Part shown: piece after piece, positions 36,956 to 44,642 of the stretch
Layout of the letters: every line of letters starts with the position of its first letter
Position numbering within the stretch: the stretch's first letter is position 1
From: Herpetosiphon geysericola
GTDB lineage: Bacteria; Chloroflexota; Chloroflexia; Chloroflexales; Herpetosiphonaceae
Assembly (NCBI RefSeq): GCF_001306135.1
Contig: NZ_LGKP01000021.1
Coordinates: 186,001 to 250,000, forward strand
DNA: 64,000 bases
Direction of reading: 5' to 3'
Made by a program: the position numbers and the translations under genes
Notes under the pieces: generated by a model
What the model was told of the DNA's origin: nothing
Databases searched by the model: none
Seen by the model: the letters and a program-made list of their open reading frames with translations, nothing else

Positions 36956-37477
36956 TTAGGCCCAATCAATTGCTGGCGGTACAGCCCACCCAGATTCAAA
37001 GCTGCTCACAAATGAATGAATTGCGCTTGGACGTTGGCCTTGCGCCAAGAATGTTGCCAACGATTTCAGCTCTTTAGGCCAAAATGGCATGCTGGCAATT
37101 TCAGCCAAACTGCGCCATTCGGGCATTGGTTTATCGGCGGCCTCGGCATGCAGTGTAGCCTGCGGATCTAACGGCGTAGCATACAGAAACACCTCTAACC
37201 CATAGTTTGGCTCGCGATCCTCAGGGTCGATGATGGCATAGGTTGGAATAACCCACTCGCGCAGAAAGGCAATTTTGCCAACTTGCACGCGAATGCCGCA
37301 TTCTTCCCAAACTTCGCGGGCAGCACACTCTGCCAACGATTCGCCGCGTTCTATGCCACCACCTGGCAAGCGCCAAACCAATTCTGGCTGATCTTCAGTC
37401 GCCAGAATTAAAATTTCCTGCTCACACAGCACAATCACTCGCGTCCGAATATTGTCGTAAACCGAATGACTGGGCAT
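36956..37477 (-). CDS. Nudix hydrolase
   Basis: 173 residues. The Nudix box runs from G40 to I62, with E46, R54, E55, E58, E59 and G61 in the expected places (GIERGES...REVWEECGI). It hydrolyses a nucleoside diphosphate linked to another group; the substrate is unknown. The start ATG overlaps the argB stop as TAATG, so it is co-translated with argB, although no arginine-pathway step needs a Nudix enzyme. Confidence 0.9.
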   Translation of the reverse strand: MPSHSVYDNIRTRVIVLCEQEILILATEDQPELVWRLPGGGIERGESLAECAAREVWEECGIRVQVGKIAFLREWVIPTYAIIDPEDREPNYGLEVFLYATPLDPQATLHAEAADKPMPEWRSLAEIASMPFWPKELKSLATFLAQGQRPSAIHSFVSSFESGWAVPPAIDWA

Positions 37478-38223
37478 TAGGCGGCCTCGATAATTGTGCC
37501 AGCCTCAAGCTGATCGATGTTGGTGATGCGCACAATTTTCACGCCAGCTTGCAAGCCGCTCAAGGCCGATTCGACCTTGGGAATCATGCCGCCGCTGATT
37601 GTGCCATTGGCGATTAATGCCTGAATTTCGTTGGTGTTGAGCCGTGGCGCAACCACGCCATCAACCAAAACTCCAGGCACATTCGAGATAAACACGGCTT
37701 CGTCGGCTCCAACGGCGGCGGCAATCGCGCCTGCAAATACATCAGCATTCACATTCAACGTGCCGCCAGCGCCATCGGCACAAATTGGGGCCAACACTGG
37801 CACAACATCAGCAGCCAAGGCCTCGTACAAAACCGTGGCCCGAATCCGTGCTGGCTTGCCAACTGCACCCAAATCTCCAGCAGCATGCTCCACACGGGTT
37901 GCATAGACCAAGTTGCGATCAACGCCCGACAAGCCTAGGGCTTCTACGCCAACTGCATTCAGTGCTGCCACCAAGCGGGTGCTAACACTGCCGCAAAGCA
38001 CCATCGTGGCTGCTTTGAGTGCGGTTTGGTCGGTTACCCGCAGCCCAGCCACAAATTGCGGCTCGCCCCCAAGCGCCACTTGCAATTGACCAATTTCTTT
38101 GCCACCACCATGAACCAAAATTGGCACATCGTGTCCATTAACCATGGTCTGGATGACCGCAACCAAGCGAGCCAACCACGTTGGGTCATCAATTTCGTTG
38201 CCGCCAAGCTTCAAGATTCGCAT
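37477..38223 (-). CDS. argB: Acetylglutamate kinase
   Basis: 248 residues, the short E. coli-like form rather than the arginine-inhibited long form, which usually has an extra N-terminal helix. It starts MRILKLGGNEID, with the phosphate-binding Lys and the GG loop, and has LVHGGGKEIG and LNVNADVFAGAIAAAVGADE. It phosphorylates N-acetylglutamate. The lack of the N-terminal helix suggests no feedback inhibition by arginine, which would leave control to transcription (see the attenuator upstream of argC). argC lies nine bases upstream. Confidence 0.95.
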   Translation of the reverse strand: MRILKLGGNEIDDPTWLARLVAVIQTMVNGHDVPILVHGGGKEIGQLQVALGGEPQFVAGLRVTDQTALKAATMVLCGSVSTRLVAALNAVGVEALGLSGVDRNLVYATRVEHAAGDLGAVGKPARIRATVLYEALAADVVPVLAPICADGAGGTLNVNADVFAGAIAAAVGADEAVFISNVPGVLVDGVVAPRLNTNEIQALIANGTISGGMIPKVESALSGLQAGVKIVRITNIDQLEAGTIIEAA

Positions 38224-38232
38224 TGCCCACTC

Positions 38233-39243
38233 CTAACGCAAGCCCGTGGTTTCAGGCAAGCCAAACATAATATTCATATTTTGAATTGCCTGCCCAGAAG
38301 CGCCTTTGAGCAAATTATCAATCGCCGAAGTGACGATCAGCATGCCAGGCTGGGCCAGCGTCAGGCCAACTGCACAATCGTTGGTATGCACCACGTGCGC
38401 CAAACTGGCCAATTGGCCTTGATCAAGCACGTTGACGAATGGCTCGTTAGCATAGCGCTCGCGATAGAGCGCATGAATCTGGGCCAAATCCAGCTCTGGC
38501 TGAATTGGCACATAGATTGTGCTTAAAATACCGCGTTGGGTCGGCAAGAGGTGTGGTGCAAAAATCGTGTTAACTGCTGCGTTTGCCAACTTGTTCAATT
38601 CTTGCTCAATTTCGCCAACATGGCGGTGGGTGTGGCCAATGTTGTAGGGGCTATAGTTTTCGTGAGCCTCAACGAAATGCAAATGTTGCTTGGGTGCACG
38701 GCCTGCGCCAGAAACGCCTGATGCAGCGTTGATGATGATAGTTTGGCCAGTTTGCCACCAACCTTGCTCCAGCAACGGGGCCAAGCCAAGCAGCACACTG
38801 GTGGGGTAACAACCAGGGTTGGCAATCGTTGGCACATCAACCAATGCAGCGCGATTCAGTTCAGGCAAGCCATAGGGTGCGTTCAAGAGTTCGGGGTGGG
38901 GGTGCGTGTGGTCGTACCAGCGGGTGTAAGCGGCGGGGCTGTCCAAGCGAAGGTCGGCGGAGAGGTCAATGGCTTTGACACCATTCTGGCGGGCCTCTGC
39001 CACCGTTTTGGCAGCGACACCGTGCGGCAACCCCGTGAAAATCACATCAACAGTCTGCCAATCAACCTGATTCGCAGCTAATAAGGTCAGATCAAGTGGG
39101 CCTGGCACAACCTCGGCCAAACGCTTGCCCGCCGCCGATTCCGAGACAGCCCAAACTAGGCTGGCCTTTGGGTGACGTTGTAGCCAGCGAGCTAGTTCGT
39201 ATCCGGCGTAACCCGTTACACCAAAAATCCCAACACGAATCAT
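38233..39243 (-). CDS. argC: N-acetyl-gamma-glutamyl-phosphate reductase
   Basis: 336 residues. The Rossmann fold GVTGYAGYELARWL (8-21) binds NADPH, and the catalytic cysteine is C145 in ANPGCYPTSV. It reduces acetylglutamyl phosphate to the semialdehyde. It is the first structural gene after the candidate attenuator. About 110 bases of AAAGTCAAAAATCAAAAGCG-type phrases lie between the attenuator terminator and the start at 39243, where GGGAGTTCGCAATG provides a ribosome site. Confidence 0.96.
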   Translation of the reverse strand: MIRVGIFGVTGYAGYELARWLQRHPKASLVWAVSESAAGKRLAEVVPGPLDLTLLAANQVDWQTVDVIFTGLPHGVAAKTVAEARQNGVKAIDLSADLRLDSPAAYTRWYDHTHPHPELLNAPYGLPELNRAALVDVPTIANPGCYPTSVLLGLAPLLEQGWWQTGQTIIINAASGVSGAGRAPKQHLHFVEAHENYSPYNIGHTHRHVGEIEQELNKLANAAVNTIFAPHLLPTQRGILSTIYVPIQPELDLAQIHALYRERYANEPFVNVLDQGQLASLAHVVHTNDCAVGLTLAQPGMLIVTSAIDNLLKGASGQAIQNMNIMFGLPETTGLR

Positions 39244-39355
39244 TGCGAACTCCCTATCTGAAAAGGCAGAAGGCCAAAGTCAAAAATCAAAAGCGTTGCT
39301 TAGCTGCGATTTTTTGACTTTTGACTTTTGATATTTGCCTTGGCAAATTTTTGCC

Positions 39356-39401
39356 TAAAAAAGTTTCCCCCCGAACCATCAACTGAGGTTCGGGGGGAAA
39401 C
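39356..39401 (-). terminator. Attenuator terminator upstream of argC (segments 3 and 4)
   Basis: On the minus strand GTTTCCCCCCGAACC (39401-39387), a nine-base loop, GGTTCGGGGGGAAAC (39377-39363), then CTTTTTT. The 15-bp stem is perfect. Segment 3 (CCGAACCTC, 39393-39385) is also exactly complementary to a segment in the leader-peptide gene at 39461-39469. Confidence 0.85.
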
Positions 39402-39433
39402 GCTTGGGCGTTTATGATCTTGCTCGTTGCCTG

Positions 39434-39535
39434 TTATCCAGCACAAACGGCGCAAGCCCACCGAACCTCGTTGGTACGGGGACGACGCAGCCGCAATGCT
39501 GGCGAAAAAAGGTTGGTGAGCATTTGTTTCTTCAT
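39434..39535 (-). CDS. Candidate arginine leader peptide, 33 aa, of the argC attenuator
   Basis: Too short for standard gene calling. It starts ATG AAG AAA CAA at 39535 and ends TAA at 39434. Its middle reads ALRLRRPRTNEVRW; codons 15-20 are CGG CTG CGT CGT CCC CGT, four Arg codons in six. The codons just after them form RNA segment 2 (GAGGTTCGG). A ribosome stalled on the Arg codons for want of charged tRNA-Arg would leave segment 2 free to pair with segment 3 and block the terminator; a ribosome that reads on to the stop would cover segment 2 and let it form. No Shine-Dalgarno is present, but the predicted transcript starts only a few bases before the ATG, so it would be read as a leaderless mRNA. 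Confidence 0.75.
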   Translation of the reverse strand: MKKQMLTNLFSPALRLRRPRTNEVRWACAVCAG

Positions 39536-39545
39536 AATGTCGCGA

Positions 39546-39574
39546 ATAATAGAGCGATTTAGATATTTTGTCAA
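39546..39574 (-). promoter_or_regulatory. Near-consensus promoter of the arginine leader and argCB operon
   Basis: On the minus strand TTGACA (39574-39569), a 17-base spacer, then TATTAT (39551-39546). Only ten bases separate the -10 from the leader ATG, so transcription should begin about three bases before it. Confidence 0.85.
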
Positions 39575-39636
39575 GTAGGGGTTACAACGCGTATTTAGCT
39601 GATTCTAATGGGCTAAATAACGCGTTGCAGCACAGG

Positions 39637-40824
39637 TTAAAGCTTGCTAATAGTTGGCCGTTCGCCAATGTAGCGCGCCCGTGGCCGAATCAAGCGCGCA
39701 TCGCTATATTGCTCCAACGCATGGCCAATCCAGCCTACACTGCGGCCTAAAGCAAACAGGCTCATCGCACTGCCCAACGGCAAATTCAGTACCCGCCCAA
39801 CCCACGCCAAGCCAAAATCAATCGTCGGATGATCGCCCAACAATTCATAAACTGCTTGAATAATCCGATCAATATCGCTGCTGAATTGGGGCGCTAATCG
39901 ACGAATTAAATCGAGCAGCACTTTGCCGCGAGGGTCGCCATTCGGATACATCGGGTGGCCAAAGCCAGGTATCGGCTGGCCTAAGCGCAATTTTTGAGCC
40001 AAAACAGCAAGCATATCGGGGCTACGCAACAGCTCATCAAGCAGCAACTCGCTTAATTCACTTTGCTTGCCATGATGCACGCCGCCCAGCGCCGCCAAAC
40101 CAGCACTCACCACTGCATACAAGGTTGTGCCCGCCGAGGCAACACAGCGCGCAGTAAATGATGAGACGTTTAATTCATGATCAGCACTGACGATTAACGC
40201 AGCGTTGAGTAGCGGCTGCAAATGCGCTGGGATCTGCCATGCCTCGGCCAAATGGGCGACGATTGGGCCTTGTAATGGGCGTTTGGCGGCAACACTAAAC
40301 AGCAATTGGACAACCCGTACTGCCGTGCGTTGCAAGCCTTGCAACCGTTGATCAAAGGCTGCATGATCGTTGCTACCAACCATCGCCAAGGCAATCACAC
40401 ATTGCTCAATCAACGCCAAATCTGGCAATTGTGGGATACTAATTGCAGGTAAATCGGCCCATAATTGGCCGCTCTGTTGGCGCTCACCAGTCCAAATCAA
40501 GCTGGCAACGTCTTCGATGCTGGCATTCAAAGCCAAATCACGCACATCAATCCCACGATAATAAACCAATTGATTATCGATCAGCGTGATTGCTGAATCG
40601 AGCACTGGCGTGCCCCAATGCAATGCGCCAGCCGCCACACTGGCTGGATTGCGCCGCCCTTCACGGCGCAGTTTCAATTGCTCAACTTCATCGAATAAAT
40701 AGCGATGAGCATGCGCTCCGGCTGGCTCCGAGTGCAGCAACCCGCGGCTCACATAGGCATACACGGTTGGCACACTGATTCCCAAATGCTCGGCCACTTC
40801 GCGAGCACTCAAATAGCGCGTCAT
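39637..40824 (-). CDS. Citrate synthase family protein with N-terminal helix-turn-helix domain
   Basis: 395 residues. Residues 1-55 are an excisionase/MerR-like DNA-binding domain (MTRYLSAREVAEHLGISVPTVYAYVSRG). The rest is a citrate synthase fold with SADHELNVSSFTARCVAS, GVHHGK, GFGHPMYPNGDPRG (catalytic His) and SVGWIGHALEQ. Such fusions occur in several phyla and their role is not settled: they may sense a substrate and regulate, or be enzymes with a dimer module. The gene is divergent from another citrate synthase across a 139-base region, and GGAGCAACGCAATG sets the start at 40824. Confidence 0.85.
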   Translation of the reverse strand: MTRYLSAREVAEHLGISVPTVYAYVSRGLLHSEPAGAHAHRYLFDEVEQLKLRREGRRNPASVAAGALHWGTPVLDSAITLIDNQLVYYRGIDVRDLALNASIEDVASLIWTGERQQSGQLWADLPAISIPQLPDLALIEQCVIALAMVGSNDHAAFDQRLQGLQRTAVRVVQLLFSVAAKRPLQGPIVAHLAEAWQIPAHLQPLLNAALIVSADHELNVSSFTARCVASAGTTLYAVVSAGLAALGGVHHGKQSELSELLLDELLRSPDMLAVLAQKLRLGQPIPGFGHPMYPNGDPRGKVLLDLIRRLAPQFSSDIDRIIQAVYELLGDHPTIDFGLAWVGRVLNLPLGSAMSLFALGRSVGWIGHALEQYSDARLIRPRARYIGERPTISKL

Positions 40825-40862
40825 TGCGTTGCTCCATTCCAATATTGATTCATCAATCAACA

Positions 40863-40891
40863 TTGACAACATTGATAAATCTATTTATAGT
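40863..40891 (+). promoter_or_regulatory. Promoter of the plus-strand citrate synthase with operator-like repeats
   Basis: TTGACA (40863-40868), 17 bases, TATAGT (40886-40891). ATTGATTCATCAAT (a palindrome) and two AACATTGA direct repeats lie over and beside the -35, between the divergent citrate synthase genes. They are candidate sites for the helix-turn-helix citrate synthase. Confidence 0.75.
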
Positions 40892-40963
40892 CGATAGCAG
40901 CAGGAATTACAAGCGGCAACATTGCCGCTCAAGGCCTAACACGCTGGAAAGGATCGATTGTCA

Positions 40964-42091
40964 ATGGCGACTGAAACCCAAGTTCATGTAGGTTTAGAAG
41001 GCATCGTTGCCGCAGCAACACGGCTTAGCAGTGTCGATGGCCAGGCAGGCGAATTAATTATTGCTGGCTTTCCCTTGGAGCGTTTGGCACCCTTTGCAAC
41101 CTTCGAGGAAACCATTTTTCTGTTGTGGAATGATCATTTACCCAGCCAAAACGAGTTGGCCGAATTGCGCCAAAGCCTTGCCAGCCAACGCCAATTGCCA
41201 GCCCTGACCTTAGAAGTCGCCCAACAGCTTGGCCGCGAACAAGCAGACCCAATGGATGCGTTGCGCGCTGCCACCGCCACACTAACCCCATTGGCCGATG
41301 AAAAAGCCACCGCCCAGCGGATCGTCGCCGCCTTACCAACCATCGTCGCCGCCTACTGGCGCGCCCGCAACCAAGCTGAATTTATCGAGCCACGCAGCGA
41401 TTTAAGCCATGCCGCCAATTATTTGTGGATGTTGACTGGCAACGAGCCAAGAGCCGAGCAAGTGCGTGCCCTCGAAACCTATCTCAACACGGTGGTTGAC
41501 CATGGTCTCAATGCTTCGACCTTCACCACCCGCGTGATCATCTCAACCGAATCGGATTTAGTTTCGGCGGTAACTGGGGCGATTGGGGCACTCAAAGGGC
41601 CATTGCATGGCGGCGCACCTGGCCCAGCCTTGGATATGGTGTTTGAAATTGGCACTGCCGATCGCGCTGAGGAAGTGCTACGCGCCAAGTTGGCTCGCGG
41701 CGAGCGCTTGATGGGCTTTGGTCATCGCGTCTACAAAGTGCGTGATCCACGGGCAGAGGTTTTGGCTGGCGCTGCCGATCAACTGTTTGCCAACGATGGC
41801 AACCGCGAATTATACGAATTGGTGCGCCACGTTGAGCAAACCGCAATTCGCTTGCTCGAAGAACACAAACCAGGCCGCAAATTGCAAACCAACGTCGAGT
41901 TTTATACCGCTTTACTGTTGCATGGCATCGATTTTGAAACCGATTTGTTTACGCCAACCTTCACCATCAGCCGCGCCGTTGGCTGGATTGCCCACGCCTT
42001 CGAGCAACGCGCTGTTGGCCGAATCATTCGGCCTCAATCGGTCTACACTGGCGAACGCAACCGCACGTGGGTTGATGTTGCTGAGCGCTAA
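40964..42091 (+). CDS. Citrate synthase / 2-methylcitrate synthase
   Basis: 375 residues. Family motifs are in order: VDHGLNASTFTTRVIIST with the first catalytic His, GPLHGGAPGPALDMV, GFGHRVYKVRDPRAE and SRAVGWIAHAFEQ. It condenses acetyl-CoA or propionyl-CoA with oxaloacetate; sequence alone does not separate the two. AAAGGATCG lies upstream of the ATG at 40964, preferred to a TTG two codons earlier. It is the likely main TCA-cycle enzyme of the divergent pair. Confidence 0.93.
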   Translation: MATETQVHVGLEGIVAAATRLSSVDGQAGELIIAGFPLERLAPFATFEETIFLLWNDHLPSQNELAELRQSLASQRQLPALTLEVAQQLGREQADPMDALRAATATLTPLADEKATAQRIVAALPTIVAAYWRARNQAEFIEPRSDLSHAANYLWMLTGNEPRAEQVRALETYLNTVVDHGLNASTFTTRVIISTESDLVSAVTGAIGALKGPLHGGAPGPALDMVFEIGTADRAEEVLRAKLARGERLMGFGHRVYKVRDPRAEVLAGAADQLFANDGNRELYELVRHVEQTAIRLLEEHKPGRKLQTNVEFYTALLLHGIDFETDLFTPTFTISRAVGWIAHAFEQRAVGRIIRPQSVYTGERNRTWVDVAER

Positions 42092-42098
42092 AATCAAC

Positions 42099-42138
42099 AG
42101 CCGCCTTGTGATTCTTCACCACAAGGCGGCTATTTTTT
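42099..42138 (+). terminator. Intrinsic terminator of the citrate synthase gene
   Basis: AGCCGCCTTGTG (42099-42110), a nine-base loop, CACAAGGCGGCT (42120-42131), then ATTTTTTT. Its T-run touches the stop of the convergent gene. Confidence 0.9.
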
Positions 42139-42398
42139 TACCCTTGAGCAAAAAACAATACTGCTAAAACTACCAAGGTCAAAATCACCCAAAATCCCAT
42201 ATACAGCACAATAAATTGCTTGACGCTAGCTCCGGTTTTGCCGTTGTATTGCAATTTGCACTGCGGGCATTTGACCAAATTGGTCATTTTTGTCCCAACA
42301 ACCCCGCCCCACCAACTCATGGTTACTTTGGTGGACATGGTGGAATGGCAACGTGGGCAGGGCACATACGGCGAGCTTGGCGGTACGTGATACATCAT
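42138..42398 (-). CDS. Small zinc-knuckle membrane protein, function unknown
   Basis: 86 residues. Two CxxC knuckles (CPRCHS near 15 and CPQCKLQY near 45) form a possible zinc ribbon, followed by one C-terminal membrane helix (FIVLYMGFWVILTLVVLAVL). It starts at an ATG that overlaps the stop of the upstream GNAT gene as TGATG, with GAGG in that gene's last codons, so the two are co-translated. Confidence 0.7.
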   Translation of the reverse strand: MMYHVPPSSPYVPCPRCHSTMSTKVTMSWWGGVVGTKMTNLVKCPQCKLQYNGKTGASVKQFIVLYMGFWVILTLVVLAVLFFAQG

Positions 42399-43252
42399 CA
42401 ATCCTCAAAACGATACTGATCAATATCGCATAATGGCCGAAAGCCAACAGCTTGATAGATTTTATTCGAGGTTGGGTTGCTTAAATCAGTAAAGAGCATA
42501 CAAAAGCGAAATCCTTGATCCAACAGATGCTGGCTTAACGCGGCCACTGCATTACTGGCATAGCCTCGACCGCGAAATTGCGGTGGCGTGGAAACAGCGC
42601 CAATGCAAATGCCATTGATGGTTGGGCGGCTTGAAGCAAGTGAAGAAACAGGCTTGCCGTCAACTTCCCAATACCAAGCGCTACCAGTCGCAATTTGGCG
42701 CTCGGCTACTGCCCGACTATCCCAGGCAGGCTCGTTGGGTACGGCTTCGGCATGAAACGCGGCCAGCCATTCAGCCAGCCATTCAACATCGGCAATGGTT
42801 GCCTGTTTGAGCGAACCAGCAACCGGGGTTGGTGGAATAACTTCGGTCAACGTATAAACGCGTTCATGCATACTCAACAGCGGTCGTCTACCAGTTTTAG
42901 CTTGCCAAGCCGCGCAGAAAGCGGTGGTTGTTGCAGTCGCACTAAATACCCCAGATGGTGTAATGTTCTGGCTAACCAAGTAATTAGCTAAGGCCTCAGC
43001 CGCTTGGTTGGCTAAACTGGCATCGCGCAAGGACGAAATTGTCAACGCATGGGGAGAGGTCATCACCGCCACGCCAACCGTGCCTTGCTGATCGCGAATC
43101 GCCGCAAAAAAAGGCGCATTTGCAGGCATCCAGCCATTCTGAATCCGCATACTCAAGCCAAGTGGTAAATTATTTTCGGCCTCGTGCTGCAACAGAAATT
43201 CGCGGTGATCGGTCAAAAACTTGTCAACTGAAGTATATCGTTCGACGCGCAT
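42398..43252 (-). CDS. GNAT acetyltransferase, two-domain
   Basis: 284 residues. The C-terminal GNAT domain has ICIGAVSTPPQFRGRGYASN for acetyl-CoA and LFTDLSNPTSNKIYQAVGF. The N-terminal part (VERYTSVDKFLTDHREFLLQ) is a divergent GNAT-like half, as in Streptomyces-type tandem acetyltransferases. The substrate is unknown. It is the first gene of a two-gene unit with the small zinc-knuckle protein. Confidence 0.82.
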   Translation of the reverse strand: MRVERYTSVDKFLTDHREFLLQHEAENNLPLGLSMRIQNGWMPANAPFFAAIRDQQGTVGVAVMTSPHALTISSLRDASLANQAAEALANYLVSQNITPSGVFSATATTTAFCAAWQAKTGRRPLLSMHERVYTLTEVIPPTPVAGSLKQATIADVEWLAEWLAAFHAEAVPNEPAWDSRAVAERQIATGSAWYWEVDGKPVSSLASSRPTINGICIGAVSTPPQFRGRGYASNAVAALSQHLLDQGFRFCMLFTDLSNPTSNKIYQAVGFRPLCDIDQYRFED

Positions 43253-43332
43253 ACAACACCCTCACTAAGCTACCTATGCTTAGTGAGCATACTCGAAGCC
43301 CCATCAAAAAACTATCGTGCTTAAGCCTCAAT

Positions 43333-44280
43333 TTAGGCGGCCAGCAACACATTTGCTTGCTGACTGACCGGGGTTAAATCAATTCGCAACCAATCAATTG
43401 TGCCTTGCATCCAAGCCCGCAGATTTTCGATATAGTCATTAACATTCAATTCAAATTCAGCATAATGTGGGCGTTCAGCCACAATCCGTTCAAAGGTGGC
43501 AACCTCTGTATAGCACATCTGCTCAACCCGCTCAATTGCCCGACTCCAGGTGCAATGCTCACGCTCTTTGACTAGCACAGCAATATTTTGTGGCTCCACG
43601 GCGGTCAAATCGCGCTCAACCGAGGCAATATCGTGCATCCAACACACCACATTATTGGTAATTTCGCCCAAATGTTGGAAGGTTGCATCGTACTTAACCG
43701 AGGGTGGCAAGAGTTCGGCCTGAGCAAAATCGACAAAATCAAGCGTGCTGGTGGCTGCGCCAATTCGTTGATGCAACTCAATCGTGAGTTGCTTGTTGAT
43801 CGAAGGCTGGTAGGTGATGCAATACACATCATAAACCCAATCGTGCAGATAAGTGCTCAAGGTTTGGCCAAAGCGTTCGCGCCATTGATGCGAGGTTACG
43901 CTAGCTATGCGTTGGCTCCAATCAGCAAACATGGCAATTAATGGCTCGTGAGCATAACGCGGCGTTGCGCCATTAAAAATATGCAGTAGATCGTTGCTAA
44001 GGCTCGCGACAAATTCCGGCTGACCAGTCAACGAACGAAACCATTGATCTTGCAAAAACAGCCAACTGCCCCAATCGAGAATTAAGCGAAAACGCTCGGC
44101 ACAGGCATGCGGATAAACCCGCGCCAACAAATGCGGCAAGCGCAGCCGCTGATATAAGCTCGCTTGGCCGTTGAAGCCATGCGCAAATTGGCTCATCCAT
44201 TGGCTGTGCTCAGCATACACGGCTTCTAGGTGAGGGTTAAGTTTCGATGTAAAAGGAAGTTGGAGATTCACAAACACCAC
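43333..44280 (-). CDS. Class I terpene cyclase homologue with altered metal-binding motifs
   Basis: 315 residues, the length of bacterial sesquiterpene/diterpene cyclases. The fold pattern is clear: LDWGSWLFLQDQWF aligns with the aspartate-rich region, but DDxxD has become D78-Q-W-F-R82. The pyrophosphate sensor Arg is likely R172 (HQRIGAATSTL), 44 residues before the NSE region, which reads HDIASVERD (216-224) with H for N and D for E. The C-terminus NLRAWMQGTIDW resembles the helix before the RY pair. It may still bind prenyl diphosphate or may have a changed reaction. The start is a GTG at 44280 or 44277 after GGAGG. No prenyltransferase gene is adjacent. Confidence 0.72.
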   Translation of the reverse strand: MVFVNLQLPFTSKLNPHLEAVYAEHSQWMSQFAHGFNGQASLYQRLRLPHLLARVYPHACAERFRLILDWGSWLFLQDQWFRSLTGQPEFVASLSNDLLHIFNGATPRYAHEPLIAMFADWSQRIASVTSHQWRERFGQTLSTYLHDWVYDVYCITYQPSINKQLTIELHQRIGAATSTLDFVDFAQAELLPPSVKYDATFQHLGEITNNVVCWMHDIASVERDLTAVEPQNIAVLVKEREHCTWSRAIERVEQMCYTEVATFERIVAERPHYAEFELNVNDYIENLRAWMQGTIDWLRIDLTPVSQQANVLLAA

Positions 44281-44642
44281 TTCACCTCCGCAGTGATCAA
44301 AAAAACATTAAAATTATTATGCTGATCCTAGCCATAATTAACCATAGTGCCTTACTCCTAATCAGACCCCATGACATTCGTCGGTACTAAAGTGTGAGTA
44401 TTGGGGCAAAGGATGAATTATGAATTATGAGGGATGAAGGCAAAAGTCAGAAATCAAAAATCAGAAATCAAAAATCAATCCCAACAATCTGTGGGAATCT
44501 GTGGCTAAAAATAATCATTCGTGCAATTCGGGCAATTCGTGGCTAAATCTTCGCGGTTTCCGTCCTTCGTGCGCTTCGTGTTCTTCGTGGATCAAATGGT
44601 ACAATCGCCAGCAGCCGATAGCCTTATTTTCTGGAGGATTGC
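44281..44642. other. Spacer with repeat phrases
   Basis: The first 110 bases carry the terpene cyclase ribosome site and upstream region. From about 44405 the spacer is GAATTATGAATTATGAGGG, AAAAGTCAGAAATCAAAAATC, TCTGTGGGAATCTGTGGC, TCGTGCAATTCGGGCAATTC and CTTCGCGGTTTCCGTCCTTC phrases. GGAGGATTGC at the end serves the lipoprotein gene. Confidence 0.55.
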
